From contig NZ_SDVA01000025.1 in NCBI RefSeq assembly GCF_004153545.1, positions 1-36,602 of the forward strand: a stretch of DNA of 36,602 nt. Direction: 5' to 3'. Within the stretch, counting starts at the first letter, position 1. Each line of letters starts with the position of its first letter. Positions 1-8,565 of the stretch are shown here, in pieces. The position numbers were made by a program, and so were the translations under genes. Origin of the DNA: Serinicoccus sediminis. GTDB taxonomy: Bacteria > Actinomycetota > Actinomycetes > Actinomycetales > Dermatophilaceae. The notes below the pieces were generated by a model. That model was not told where the DNA came from and ran no database searches. It was given only the letters and a program-made list of their open reading frames with translations.

Positions 1-419
1 GCCAACGCCCGCAGCACCTGCGCCGCACGGTGCACCGGCACCGACCCGTCCTGCACGGCGTCCACCAACGGGACGTGCACCCCCTGCTGGGCGGCGCGGG
101 CGACCATCGCGATCTCGACCGCGGTCCGCGAGGCCAGCCCCGGGCATACCAACCTCACCCAGTCCACCTCGGAGAAACCAGCCTCCTGGTGCAACACCCG
201 GGCGATCCCCTCCCTCGCCACCGCCACCAACAACGCGTGCGCCCGGGCGGCCACCCCATCGAGGGCGCCCAGCACGTCACCCAGCTCGCGCTCCTGCAAC
301 AACGCCGGCGACGCCAGCGCCGCCACCGACCGCTCCACGGCGGCGGACAGCTCGGCCAGGACGGCCGCCACACCCTCAGCGCGACCTCCAGCCGCCTCGC
401 TACCCCAACTACCCCTCAT
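1..419 (-). CDS. DUF222 (13E12 repeat family) protein, N-terminal part, runs off window
   Basis: This is an open reading frame from an ATG at 419 to the window edge with no stop, about 139 residues visible. It encodes an Ala/Val-rich helical protein with LASPALLQERELGDVLGAL and AARAHALLVAVAREGIAR, typical of the N-terminal DUF222 domain of actinobacterial 13E12 proteins. These usually carry a C-terminal HNH nuclease domain, which would lie outside the window. The same N-terminus is encoded in opposite orientation at 36181-36602, including a 109-bp stretch without a mismatch. An SOS-box-like sequence lies directly before the start. The cellular role of the family is not established; DUF222/HNH genes are multicopy and often behave as repeats. 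The family call is firm and the function is open. Confidence 0.85.
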   Translation of the reverse strand, partial: MRGSWGSEAAGGRAEGVAAVLAELSAAVERSVAALASPALLQERELGDVLGALDGVAARAHALLVAVAREGIARVLHQEAGFSEVDWVRLVCPGLASRTAVEIAMVARAAQQGVHVPLVDAVQDGSVPVHRAAQVLRAL

Positions 420-434
420 AGAACAAATGTACGA
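420..434 (-). promoter_or_regulatory. Candidate LexA/SOS box before left DUF222 gene
   Basis: On the minus strand the sequence TCGTACATTTGTTCT abuts the ATG at 419. It fits the actinobacterial SOS box (GAAC-N4-GTTC) with one mismatch, in the left half (GTAC-ATTT-GTTC). The same 14-mer precedes the right-hand copy. In mycobacteria, 13E12-repeat genes are known members of the LexA regulon, which supports the reading. Confidence 0.5.
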
Positions 435-716
435 GCCAGGTCTGACATACCTGACTAATGACGGCGCGGACGCACCTTGGGCCTTCGGCTACTGACAGCG
501 GCTCAGCAAGGTCAGTCGGGCCTTGCGAGGCTGACAGGTCATGGGCAGCTCTTACCGGGAATCGAACGCCGCGTGGATCGTGCGCGAGAGGCGCCATGCC
601 GTCCCACGTGCCGTCGTGGACTGGTGGGTGATGAGAGCCCCAGCATCCGGCACGCGATGCGGGTCTGACGTAGGTCGTCCGACATTCCGGCCCGGTCTGA
701 GGCTCGACCGCAGGCC
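435..716. other. Intergenic stretch without a supported gene
   Basis: Several short overlapping reading frames exist on both strands, but none has a convincing start site or recognisable product. A T-loop-like string near 552-565 does not fold into a tRNA. The first part (about 435-455) continues the inverted similarity to the region upstream of the right DUF222 copy. Confidence 0.5.
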
Positions 717-917
717 TCAGCCGGACACGTCCCACTCCTGGGCCTGAGCGTGCCGCCTGGCCCGGTCCCGCTCCAAGGCCCCGGATGCCTGCGCGAGCAG
801 GAGACTCTCCTCGAGCCACTCGAGTCGTTGCGCCGGGGTCGTCGCCGCCCGCGCCTGGATGGCAGACCCCGCGTCCGAGGTGCCGCGCCAGAGATGCTCA
901 GCCTTGGTCGTGCTCAT
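717..917 (-). CDS. Small partner protein of the nucleotidyltransferase (candidate antitoxin)
   Basis: A 66-residue acidic, helical protein whose ATG (917) lies inside the last 20 nt of the nucleotidyltransferase gene, so the two are translationally linked. The central segment TPAQRLEWLEESLLLAQAS resembles small proteins commonly encoded next to AbiEii-like nucleotidyltransferases. There is no HTH, so it is not a classical AbiEi antitoxin. An antitoxin or regulatory role is inferred only from the gene order. Confidence 0.7.
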   Translation of the reverse strand: MSTTKAEHLWRGTSDAGSAIQARAATTPAQRLEWLEESLLLAQASGALERDRARRHAQAQEWDVSG

Positions 918-1419
918 CGCTCACCACCATAGGTGGGCTCCTCAGCTGCGACAACGCCTCGATGTCAGCGAGGTCCTGCGCGCGCCCGGAATGGCGTTTC
1001 ATCGTTACCAGGTGCTCGACCGACGCCACGCGCACGGGGACGCCGTCGACGTCGACGATGTCGGAGGACGTGCGGAGGGCGGCGAAGGGCAGGGGGATGT
1101 CCGCCAGCAGATCCACCTCGCGCAGTGCGTCGGAGGGGTCGTGCAGCGTGAAGGCCACCAGGTTGCGCTCCTCCACCCAGGTGCGTCGGGTGTCCGGGTC
1201 GGCGAACTGCTCGGGTGCGACCGGGAGTCTGGGCACGAGCCCCTGCGCCTTGAGGACGTCGAGGGCGGCGGTGAGGTTGTCGGTCGTGAGGTTGAGCGCG
1301 AGGTCCAGGTCGACCGTCATGCGGGCGTGACCGCGCAGGACCACCGCGACGCCGCCGACGACCACGTAGTCGACGCCCGCGTCGTTGAGAGCGTCCAGGA
1401 GATCCAGGATGCGGCGCAC
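898..1419 (-). CDS. AbiEii/MNT-like nucleotidyltransferase (candidate toxin)
   Basis: A 173-residue nucleotidyltransferase-fold protein. It shows the GG motif (residues 22-23), a conserved R-x-T (33-35) and DLDLAL with the acidic pair D37 and D39 expected to bind metal. The C-terminal SGRAQDLADIEAL is typical of the AbiEii/DUF6036-like group, whose members transfer nucleotides to RNA or protein and often act as toxins. The start is a GTG at 1419, six bases after TAGGGT on the minus strand, which suggests a leaderless transcript. The small overlapping gene at 717-917 is the likely partner. No AbiEi-type HTH gene is present. The fold is clear; the toxin role is inferred. Confidence 0.8.
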   Translation of the reverse strand: MRRILDLLDALNDAGVDYVVVGGVAVVLRGHARMTVDLDLALNLTTDNLTAALDVLKAQGLVPRLPVAPEQFADPDTRRTWVEERNLVAFTLHDPSDALREVDLLADIPLPFAALRTSSDIVDVDGVPVRVASVEHLVTMKRHSGRAQDLADIEALSQLRSPPMVVSDEHDQG

Positions 1420-1425
1420 GTCAGC

Positions 1426-1431
1426 ACCCTA
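1426..1431 (-). promoter_or_regulatory. -10 box for leaderless nucleotidyltransferase transcript
   Basis: TAGGGT on the minus strand ends six bases before the GTG at 1419. This matches the TANNNT -10 consensus and the spacing usual for leaderless actinobacterial mRNAs. No convincing -35 is seen. Confidence 0.5.
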
Positions 1432-1481
1432 TCGGTGACACGTCGCGGTATGGGGTCGTCCGAGCGGTCGGCGGACGGGAG

Positions 1482-2477
1482 TCAGGCTGGGGGGAAGGCG
1501 GCAGCCAGGCGCCGGTGGATGACGGCGATCTGCTCCTCGGTCAGCGGACCCGGCCGCGAGATGATCGTCGCCAGCTTCTTCGGCCAGGTCACCGTGACGT
1601 CGCGGATCACGAAGTCACCGCCGAAGAGAGGCCAGTCGGCCTCGACGAAGCACAGCACGCTATGCACCTCGACGGTGTCGTCGGCCAGCGCTCCGCGCAC
1701 GAGGTCCGCCTGCTTCAGGCCGGCGTCCACGAGCCTGGTGCAGTCGCGGCGGCCGACCAGCAGCTTGTCGACGCGGGGCGTGAACAAGCCACCGTCGACG
1801 ACGTGGTGCGGTCGCCCCTGGTAGCGCTTGGCGTCCACGACGAAAACCCCGCTGGCGCACACCACCAGGTGGTCGAGGTTGGCCCGGCTCCTCGGTATGC
1901 CGCGGTCGTGCATCACGCGGACCAGGTGACCGGCGGTGGCGTCGAGCCGTCGCCCCAGCCGCTCCTCGCCGACCGCGCCGGTCGCCCACGCCTTGGTGCT
2001 CTGCGGCTCCTCGGAGATGGCGAGCAGGAGCCCGCCCAGCCGGGGATGCCGGCTCCGGACCCGTTCCTCCCGCTGGGCGACGCGGCGCTCGTGCTCACGG
2101 CGGGCGGACGAGCCCGCCACACCTGGCGAGGTGTCGGCTGCAATCGGCGCCAGAACTGGTGGGGGTGTCGGTGCGAGCGCAGGTGAGGGTGTCGGTGGGG
2201 TCGGCTTCCCGGACTCCCCACCGTCCACATCGACACTCGCGGGGGCGTCGCCCGGCTGCTCCTTCGTCCCCACACCACCGCCCAAGGGGTCCTCGCTCGG
2301 CGACACCCTGTCTCCGGTGGCCCTGACCTGGCAGGTCAAGCAGCAGACCGTCTTCGTCCCCGGGTCGTAGACGGCCCGCGTCCCACGGGGGAGCTCGGTG
2401 GCGCACCCGCGGCACCGACCGGCATACCTCAGTCGCATCTCGCGCAGCGCGACGCTGGGGGAGTCTGTCTCAGTCAT
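1482..2477 (-). CDS. NERD domain protein with N-terminal zinc ribbon
   Basis: A 331-residue protein. The N-terminus has a likely zinc ribbon (C22, C25, C45/C46, C49), followed by a Pro/Gly-rich linker (about 70-120). A NERD nuclease-related domain starts near GEERLG (170-175) and includes D202 and the core GVFVVDAKRYQGRP with the D215-A-K217 signature of PD-(D/E)XK-like nucleases. NERD proteins are predicted to process DNA, often beside helicases. The gene follows the UvrD-type helicase by 13 bp with a GGAG ribosome site just before ATG 2477, so the two are probably one operon. No substrate can be assigned. Confidence 0.85.
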   Translation of the reverse strand: MTETDSPSVALREMRLRYAGRCRGCATELPRGTRAVYDPGTKTVCCLTCQVRATGDRVSPSEDPLGGGVGTKEQPGDAPASVDVDGGESGKPTPPTPSPALAPTPPPVLAPIAADTSPGVAGSSARREHERRVAQREERVRSRHPRLGGLLLAISEEPQSTKAWATGAVGEERLGRRLDATAGHLVRVMHDRGIPRSRANLDHLVVCASGVFVVDAKRYQGRPHHVVDGGLFTPRVDKLLVGRRDCTRLVDAGLKQADLVRGALADDTVEVHSVLCFVEADWPLFGGDFVIRDVTVTWPKKLATIISRPGPLTEEQIAVIHRRLAAAFPPA

Positions 2478-2490
2478 GGTGCTCCGCCTC

Positions 2491-5190
2491 TCAGAAGGCT
2501 GGCCGACGTGTGGTGGACCTGGTGACGCCCGGGCGCTCTCTCGGCCCAGGTGGTGTGTTGCACGTGTAGGTGCACGCCGGGAAGGTGCTGCAGCCCCAGA
2601 AGTGGCCGTTGCGACCGGACCTCTGGCGGAGCACGCCGACCCGGCACCCGGGGCAGGGGGTGGCGACCGGGCGGGGGCCGACGTCTCGCACGAGACCGTC
2701 CTGGACGAGCTCGGTCACGAAGGGGGAGGGGTTGTGCTCGGGGCTGATGAGCAGCACCCCGCGGCGTGCCCGGGTGAGCGCCACGTAGAAGAGCCGGCGC
2801 TCCTCCGCGTGCGGGTAGGTGTCACCACCGGTCATGGCGAGCGCCAGGACCGGGTCGTCCGCGATCCGGCTCGGGAAGGCGTAGGACCCCGCCGACAGGT
2901 TGGGGACGACGACGTAGTCGGCCTCGAGCCCCTTGGCGGAATGGATGGTGCGGAACGCCAGCCGAATCTCCGGCGGGGCTGCGTGCGGCATGAGGCCGCG
3001 GTCCTGCTGGTAGCGCCCGAGGACGTCGACGCTCACCGAGTCGGCGCCGACGGCGCCCCCGTGTATGGCGTCACGCAGCCGGGTGAGGAAGTCGCCGATT
3101 GCGCGGGGGACCTCGGCGGCGCTCGCCACCGTGCGCAGCTGCACCCCCTCGTGCGCGGCGCGGTCGACCGGCCGGTCGTGGACCGACACGACGGTCTTGC
3201 GCACCTGGGCGGGGTTCTTCATGACGAAGCGGGCAGCGGTGTGGCTGATGGACTGGTGGCAGCGGAAGGTCGTCGTCAGGTGCACCGTGGGGCCTGGGCC
3301 GAACTGGTCGTGAAATCCCGTCACCACGCTCAGGTCGGCCCCGGCGAAGCGGTTGATGGACTGCCAGTCGTCCCCGACGGCGAGCAGGTGCCGGCCGGGC
3401 TGTGCGACCAGGGCTCGGGTGAGCCGGGCCCGCGCCTGGCTGGCGTCCTGGAGCTCGTCGACCATGACCAGCCGGTGGGGGCTGACGTACCTGCCCGACT
3501 CGAGGTGGTCGGCGGCCTGCACGAGCATGTCCTCGAAGTCCACGTAGCCGCCGTCGGCGAGCCGGGCCTGCCAGGCGTCATGGATCGGCCAGTAGAGGTC
3601 CAGGAAGATGCTGGCGCGCCTGCGGTTGCGCACGAGACCCGCGTCCAGGCGTCGCTTGACCTCCTGCTGGTCCAGCGAGTTCGCCTTGACGTGCAGCATG
3701 AAGGTCCGCACGAGGCGGAGCAGGTCGGCGTCCGTGACGACCTTGACGCCTCTGACAGGTGCTCGGTCGGGGTCCCAGTGGAAGCGTATGCCGTGCCTGA
3801 CCAGCTCTTTCTCGAGGCGGGACAGGCCGTCACCGTGCATGACCTCGGCCCACGTGGTTTCTACCAGGGTCGTGCCGTGCTGCCGATGCAGCTGGCGCTT
3901 CCACTCCATACCGTCGAGGTAGTCGGTCCACCCGGGGCGCGGGTTGCCGTCGGCGTCGAGACCCCAGTGCTCGTGCCAGACGTCGATGTCGGGGTAGTAG
4001 AAGTCGGGGTGGTACTGCCGGTGCTCGGCGTCCGCGGTGTCGTAGGTGTAGGGGCGCTCGTACTCGTAGGGGACGCCGTGGAGGTAGAGGAAGTTTGCGA
4101 CCCAGCGCTCTCCCTCGCTCTTGACCGTCGTGCCGTCCATCGCGCGGTAGCCCGCCGCGCGTCGAGCAGGGTCCCACGCGTCTGGAGCAGCCGGCTCGGT
4201 GAAGTCTTCGTCCGGCCGGGTGAAGAGCAGCAGCCGGAACCAGTCCCAGGCATACCGGAACTGGGGATTGCAGCCCTTCAACTCCGCCACGATCGCCGAC
4301 AGGACGCTGAGCTCGTCGTCGTTGTTGGTCAGCCACGGCGCCACCGTCGGCTTGCGACCGGTGGCCCGGCCGATGACCTTGAGCCCGAAGGCGTGGAAGG
4401 TGGTCGCCTCGACCCCCTCGGCAGGCAGGCCTGCTGCAGCGAACCGGCGTCGTATGCGCGTCTGCAGCTCGGTGGCGGCGTCCCGGTTGAAGGCGAGGAG
4501 CACGATCTCCTCGGGCCTCGCCAGGCCGCGGGACACGGCATACGCGGCCCGGGCCACCATGACCGAGGTCTTGCCTGATCCGGCTGCGGCGATGACGTTG
4601 ACCCGGTTGTCGTAGGTCACGACCGCGCGCGCCTGCTCGTCGGTCAGCGGGCTGGTCTCGATCGTGCCGAAGAACTGGCGCTGCTGCTGAGTGATCGCAG
4701 TCGCGATCTCCTCGTTGACCGCGTGCACCCACCGGCGCGTACCTTCCTCGGTCAGCCAGAGGGGACCGGCTCCCGATGCGTGGTTGGCGACTGCTGGCTC
4801 TCCGTCGGCGATACTTGGACGGGTCGAGAGCAGCGTGGTGACCTCCTCCTCGGTGATCCACCGGAGGTCACGCCTAGATGTCTCGATCGTGGTCGAGAGC
4901 CTCGCGGTCCAGACAGGGAGCGACCTGGACAGTGCCTCCTGCACGGCGTTCTCGAGGCGTCGGCCCTCCTCGCCGGACAGACCGTTCAGGACGCGGGCTC
5001 GCTCCGGCACCCCGGCCACGGTCACGGTGGTCCGCCACCATCGGCGGGTCACCGAGATGCGGTCGGCCCCGGAGGCGGGGATGTCGATCTCATCGATGCC
5101 GTGCCGGAGGGTGAACCCGTCGTCGCGACGCACGAGGACCCAGTCCTCGCCGTGCGGCGTGGTGCCGCGCCAGATGACGGCAACCGCCAT
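2491..5190 (-). CDS. UvrD/Rep-family (helicase IV-like) DNA helicase with inserted PD-(D/E)XK-like domain and C-terminal zinc finger
   Basis: About 899 residues. An N-terminal non-helicase part (1-180) precedes the SF1 motor: Walker A AAAGSGKTS near 203-211, VDELQDAS near 578, TTFRCHQSI near 641, HSAKGLEADYVVVP near 750 and YVALTRARRGV near 802. Between motor halves sits HPDFYYPDIDVWHEHWG plus GMEWKRQLH (about 394-435), whose D, E and K fit a nuclease-like insertion seen in some helicase IV relatives. The C-terminus (about 846-877) is a Cys-rich topoisomerase-type zinc finger. ATG 5190 is preferred over GTG 5196 because GAAGGG lies six bases before it but abuts the GTG. It is transcribed ahead of the NERD gene. 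A repair or defence role cannot be decided from the sequence. Confidence 0.88.
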   Translation of the reverse strand: MAVAVIWRGTTPHGEDWVLVRRDDGFTLRHGIDEIDIPASGADRISVTRRWWRTTVTVAGVPERARVLNGLSGEEGRRLENAVQEALSRSLPVWTARLSTTIETSRRDLRWITEEEVTTLLSTRPSIADGEPAVANHASGAGPLWLTEEGTRRWVHAVNEEIATAITQQQRQFFGTIETSPLTDEQARAVVTYDNRVNVIAAAGSGKTSVMVARAAYAVSRGLARPEEIVLLAFNRDAATELQTRIRRRFAAAGLPAEGVEATTFHAFGLKVIGRATGRKPTVAPWLTNNDDELSVLSAIVAELKGCNPQFRYAWDWFRLLLFTRPDEDFTEPAAPDAWDPARRAAGYRAMDGTTVKSEGERWVANFLYLHGVPYEYERPYTYDTADAEHRQYHPDFYYPDIDVWHEHWGLDADGNPRPGWTDYLDGMEWKRQLHRQHGTTLVETTWAEVMHGDGLSRLEKELVRHGIRFHWDPDRAPVRGVKVVTDADLLRLVRTFMLHVKANSLDQQEVKRRLDAGLVRNRRRASIFLDLYWPIHDAWQARLADGGYVDFEDMLVQAADHLESGRYVSPHRLVMVDELQDASQARARLTRALVAQPGRHLLAVGDDWQSINRFAGADLSVVTGFHDQFGPGPTVHLTTTFRCHQSISHTAARFVMKNPAQVRKTVVSVHDRPVDRAAHEGVQLRTVASAAEVPRAIGDFLTRLRDAIHGGAVGADSVSVDVLGRYQQDRGLMPHAAPPEIRLAFRTIHSAKGLEADYVVVPNLSAGSYAFPSRIADDPVLALAMTGGDTYPHAEERRLFYVALTRARRGVLLISPEHNPSPFVTELVQDGLVRDVGPRPVATPCPGCRVGVLRQRSGRNGHFWGCSTFPACTYTCNTPPGPRERPGVTRSTTRRPAF

Positions 5191-5474
5191 GGTCACACCC
5201 CTTCGTCGTTCAAGGTGGGTACTTACGGCCCCTTACCCCCACTTGCCTGGGCCGACCTGCTTTCGCGCATCCTTGCGTCTCATGCCGGCGCGGCCCAGAA
5301 AGCGGGACATTAGCAGAGTTCCCCACGAAGAATTCCTGAAGTGTGCAGCTGCTCCAGGTCGGGAGTCTCGATGGTGGGCGCACACTGAGGTCGGATCTCA
5401 CTCAACTCAACCTCCTGATGACGAAGTATCTCGCAAGCAAGAACCCGCTGGCTGGGGTTGCTCTGCTATCCCGG

Positions 5475-7349
5475 TTATTGCCGGACGAGTCCCCGTAGGA
5501 ATTCGCGGGTCTGAGGGTCGGGGGAGTAGAGCCAGGCGCTCTGCATACCGCGCGTCAGGAGGACCTTGTAGACGTTGCGCACGAGCCGGTCGAAGTCGTG
5601 GTCCGACACCTTCGTGCGGCTACGCAGGGCGGGGTCCCGGTTGCCTTCACGCACGGACCGCCAGTGACCGTCCCGCCAGACGAGGTCGGGTCCGATGATG
5701 ATCCCGGCGTGGTCGTGCTCGAAGCCCTGCGCTGTGTAGATGCACCCCACCTGCCCGAAGCCGGCCGGGTCCGTCGCCCACAGCGCGGCAGCGGGCGCGC
5801 CGCCGACCGAGCGATCACCCTTGAGGTTCCACGGTCGCGACCAGTCACCAATTCGCACGTCCGGCACGAGCGTCCCGTCCGGCTCAGGGTCCGACCACGG
5901 CCAGCAGTAGCCCGCCGCCATCCGCGCGGTGTAGCCATCGTCCTGGCGCACGGCCAGCACGTGCTCCAGCTCCTCGGGGGAGTCCACGACGTGCAGCTCG
6001 AACGTGCCGTCACCCTCCCAGGTGAAGGGCCCGCCGGGGGCCAGCCCGAGCAGCCGCTCGACCCACTCGACATACAACGCCGACCCGCCGCACCGGAACT
6101 GGTCGTCGAGGTCGATCTCGTGCACGTCCATGCCCATCGACTCGGCATACCCGGTGATCGCCTGCACGGTGCCCATCTCACCGGGCCGCACCACCTGGTT
6201 CTGGTCGAGCAGGAAGACCGGCACCCGCGCAGCGCTGAGCAGCTCGTCCAGCTGTGGCCGCCCAGTCCGGTGCTCCTTGCGGGTGAAGCGCGACTCGGAC
6301 GTCTCCCGGATGCGGTGCGCCTCGTCGAGGATCAGGCACTCCAGCTCGTTCGGCTCCGCCGCCATGAAGCCGTTGAAGTAGCCGAACAGCTTGCGCACCC
6401 GCGGCGCCCGCGCGGCGGCCACCTTGCGCAGCGTCTTGGTGAACGACTGCGACCCCGTCGCGTGCATGACACCACGTCCCTGCCGCGACAGCTCGCCCAT
6501 GAGCGAAAGCGCGATCACGCTCTTGCCGCTACCAGGTCCCCCGACGACGACGACCGCCGTCTTGGTGGTGCCACGCCGTGCCTTCTCCACCGCGTGCAGC
6601 ACCAGCTCGTAGGCGTCGCGCTGCTCGTCGAGCAGGACGAACTGCTCCCGACGCTGCACCTCGTCGGCCGCCAGGGCAAGGAGCTGCTTGGAGGGCCCGA
6701 CGCGGCTGTTCAGCAGTCGGTCTGCGTACTCGGCGCCCGACACCCCGGGCGCGAACCGACTCCTCAGGTAGTCGAGAAAGTCGCCCCGGTCCTGCCCGCT
6801 GAACATCCGCGCCGGCCGCGCGAGGTCAGGGGTGGCCATGTCGCGCAGATCTGCGATGCCCAGGTTGGTCGCGTTGTGCAGGTATGCCGTGCCGGCCAGC
6901 TCGTGCTCGTCCTCGGCCAGCGTGACGACGAAGTCGGTGAGGTAGTCGCAGTAACCTCGCACCTGCTCGAGCGGGTGCAGCGCGGGGTGGTTGCCGTAGC
7001 CGTCGATGCGCACCAGGACGTCGCTGTCCTCGAACCGCTCTGCCTCGCTCCACTGCTTGAGCTCCACCACCAGGTATGACGCGCGCCCGGTCTGCGGATG
7101 CTGCCCGGCGAGGACAACATCGGCGCGCTTGCTGGTAAGGGGCAGCTGGTACTCCACGAGCATCTCGACGTCGCCGTGGCCGGCGTCGATGAGATCGGCG
7201 CGCAGGCGGGGGAGACTGCGCTCCCAGGAGCGGCGCTCGGAGGGAGAGGCCGAACGACCTGTCGTGATGGCCATCTGCTCCGCGATGTACTGGGCGAGCT
7301 GCGCCTCAACGACGGAGAGCCCCTGCGCAGACGATCGAAGCAAGAACAC
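5475..7349 (-). CDS. DUF2075 ATPase/helicase with N-terminal nuclease-like domain
   Basis: A 624-residue protein. Residues about 60-100 carry RADVVLAG (D77) and VVELKQW (E96-L-K98), an arrangement typical of a PD-(D/E)XK nuclease fold. The SF1-like motor follows: Walker A GGPGSGKS (270-277), Walker B LILDEAHR (about 339-346), LLDQNQVVRPGE, DDQFRCGG, TAQGFEHDHAGIIIGPDL and NVYKVLLTRGMQ. This matches the COG3410/DUF2075 group. The start is a GTG at 7349 with GGGGAG about seven bases upstream. The gene lies 284 bp before the UvrD-type helicase in the same direction, giving three consecutive nuclease/ATPase genes. The biological role is unproven; such genes are frequent in defence islands. Confidence 0.85.
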   Translation of the reverse strand: MFLLRSSAQGLSVVEAQLAQYIAEQMAITTGRSASPSERRSWERSLPRLRADLIDAGHGDVEMLVEYQLPLTSKRADVVLAGQHPQTGRASYLVVELKQWSEAERFEDSDVLVRIDGYGNHPALHPLEQVRGYCDYLTDFVVTLAEDEHELAGTAYLHNATNLGIADLRDMATPDLARPARMFSGQDRGDFLDYLRSRFAPGVSGAEYADRLLNSRVGPSKQLLALAADEVQRREQFVLLDEQRDAYELVLHAVEKARRGTTKTAVVVVGGPGSGKSVIALSLMGELSRQGRGVMHATGSQSFTKTLRKVAAARAPRVRKLFGYFNGFMAAEPNELECLILDEAHRIRETSESRFTRKEHRTGRPQLDELLSAARVPVFLLDQNQVVRPGEMGTVQAITGYAESMGMDVHEIDLDDQFRCGGSALYVEWVERLLGLAPGGPFTWEGDGTFELHVVDSPEELEHVLAVRQDDGYTARMAAGYCWPWSDPEPDGTLVPDVRIGDWSRPWNLKGDRSVGGAPAAALWATDPAGFGQVGCIYTAQGFEHDHAGIIIGPDLVWRDGHWRSVREGNRDPALRSRTKVSDHDFDRLVRNVYKVLLTRGMQSAWLYSPDPQTREFLRGLVRQ

Positions 7350-7803
7350 CGGCAGGACTCCCCAGGCAGCACGAAACTCGTGCGGGTGGGGGCGTGTCCT
7401 GAATGGAAGCCCGTCGGGCCGCGTATGACGTGCTCACTCTAGGTCGAAGGCGCAAACCTCAGCGAAGGAGGTTGAGCGAACCTAGTAGATGCCGACAAAG
7501 TGCCTTCTGCGGCGGCCGTCGTCCAGCGGGTGCGCGGCGGTGGTGAGTCCTTACAGGCCACCGACGATGATGCACGAAGCCCGACCTCTGGCGACTCTGG
7601 CGGTCGCCGCTCGACCTTCGGGGGTTGGCGGCGTCATTCCGCCCAGAAGGACGCAGCAGACAGACCCTGGACGTGTCCTTGCTCGTGGCATCACGGCTCT
7701 GCCGAAGACCGGGCGTTGGGTATGCGCAGGCGGTTCACACCCTCCCGTGTCGCCGGTGGCGTGACTCGCGACCCGACAGGCCGGCCATCGCAGGACCGGG
7801 ACG
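7350..7803. other. Intergenic stretch, nothing recognised
   Basis: About 450 bp between the DUF2075 gene and the HhH gene. Short reading frames on both strands lack plausible starts, motifs or codon bias. The promoter of the DUF2075 gene should lie near 7365-7450, but I see no clear -10/-35 pair. Confidence 0.5.
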
Positions 7804-8478
7804 TCAGTCCCCTTGGGATGCCCTGCCGTACCGGCTCTCATGCCACCAGATTGCCCTGTCCAGTCTTCGCGGATGCACGTTGAGGGTGGTTGATGCGTCT
7901 CGCACCAGACGACGGACCTCCCGCTCCTTATCCTCCAAGTTCTCTCTCGCGGCCCGTCCGACGTACCGCTTCAGCATGACGTCAACCTTGGTTTCGGTTT
8001 CCACGCCGGCGTTCATGAGCAGGTACGACCAGGATTGCTTCCCCAGCCCCGTCACGGACAGCCAGGCTCTCCTCGCGGCACTTAGGTCTGAGCTCACCCG
8101 GAGACCCCCCGCGGTGGTTACCGCAATCTCAGGTGCCGAGAACTTGGTGAGGGCCTCATAGACGCCCACGGTGCGAAGTCGGGTAGTGCCAGGGAGCTTG
8201 CTCTCGTTTCGCAAGACGTCGACTGCGAAAGGCTCGGGGCCACCCGCATCCTTCATCGACTCGAGTAGGTCTGGCCCACTGTCGGTGGCGCTACACGCAC
8301 GTAGGTCTCGGTACCGGTTCAGGACGTTGATTGCCGAGGTGGAGGTCGCCCGCAGCGTGTACACGGAGTTCAGCGTGCAAAGCGCCAAAGATCCTCTGAA
8401 CTCCACGGGTTCAGGCCACCCGCAGGGGTCGCCCAGATCCCTCAGGATGGACGTAACCAGGTTGCTCTGCCTGCTCAT
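7804..8478 (-). CDS. HhH-GPD-like (DNA glycosylase-fold) protein, unassigned
   Basis: A 224-residue protein. The C-terminal half has TGLGKQSWSYLLMNAG (about 143-158), a helix-hairpin-helix-like segment, and KVDVMLKRYV (164-173), whose D166 sits where HhH-GPD glycosylases place their catalytic aspartate. The ending LDRAIWWHES occurs in related uncharacterised proteins. The endonuclease III catalytic lysine is not evident (Gln at that place), and there is no FeS cluster. The ATG at 8478 follows a TAGGTT box by six bases. It is downstream of and co-oriented with the 559-residue gene, 87 bp apart. DNA binding or base recognition is a reasonable guess; activity is not shown. Confidence 0.7.
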   Translation of the reverse strand: MSRQSNLVTSILRDLGDPCGWPEPVEFRGSLALCTLNSVYTLRATSTSAINVLNRYRDLRACSATDSGPDLLESMKDAGGPEPFAVDVLRNESKLPGTTRLRTVGVYEALTKFSAPEIAVTTAGGLRVSSDLSAARRAWLSVTGLGKQSWSYLLMNAGVETETKVDVMLKRYVGRAARENLEDKEREVRRLVRDASTTLNVHPRRLDRAIWWHESRYGRASQGD

Positions 8479-8484
8479 TGCGGC

Positions 8485-8490
8485 AACCTA
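8485..8490 (-). promoter_or_regulatory. -10 box for HhH gene (leaderless)
   Basis: TAGGTT on the minus strand ends six bases before ATG 8478, and no ribosome site is visible. This suggests the HhH gene has its own promoter besides any read-through from the upstream gene. Confidence 0.4.
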
Positions 8491-8565
8491 CACGCCGTAT
8501 GAGAGGTAGGGACGCTCTGGTTACGAAGACATGCCTCAGTGCTTGGCGGTCCCTGCAGGTGCGGA

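Noticed and set aside
548-600. tRNA-like T-loop (GTTCGATTCCCGG on the minus strand)
   Set aside because: The T-stem does not pair (CGGCG against CCCGG), and no acceptor or anticodon arm can be drawn.
2398-4578. Long plus-strand reading frame of 726 codons
   Set aside because: It is antisense to the UvrD-type helicase, whose motifs are unmistakable; the frame is open only because of GC-rich codon bias.
5598-7079. Plus-strand reading frame of 493 codons
   Set aside because: It is a shadow of the DUF2075 gene and has no motif or ribosome site.
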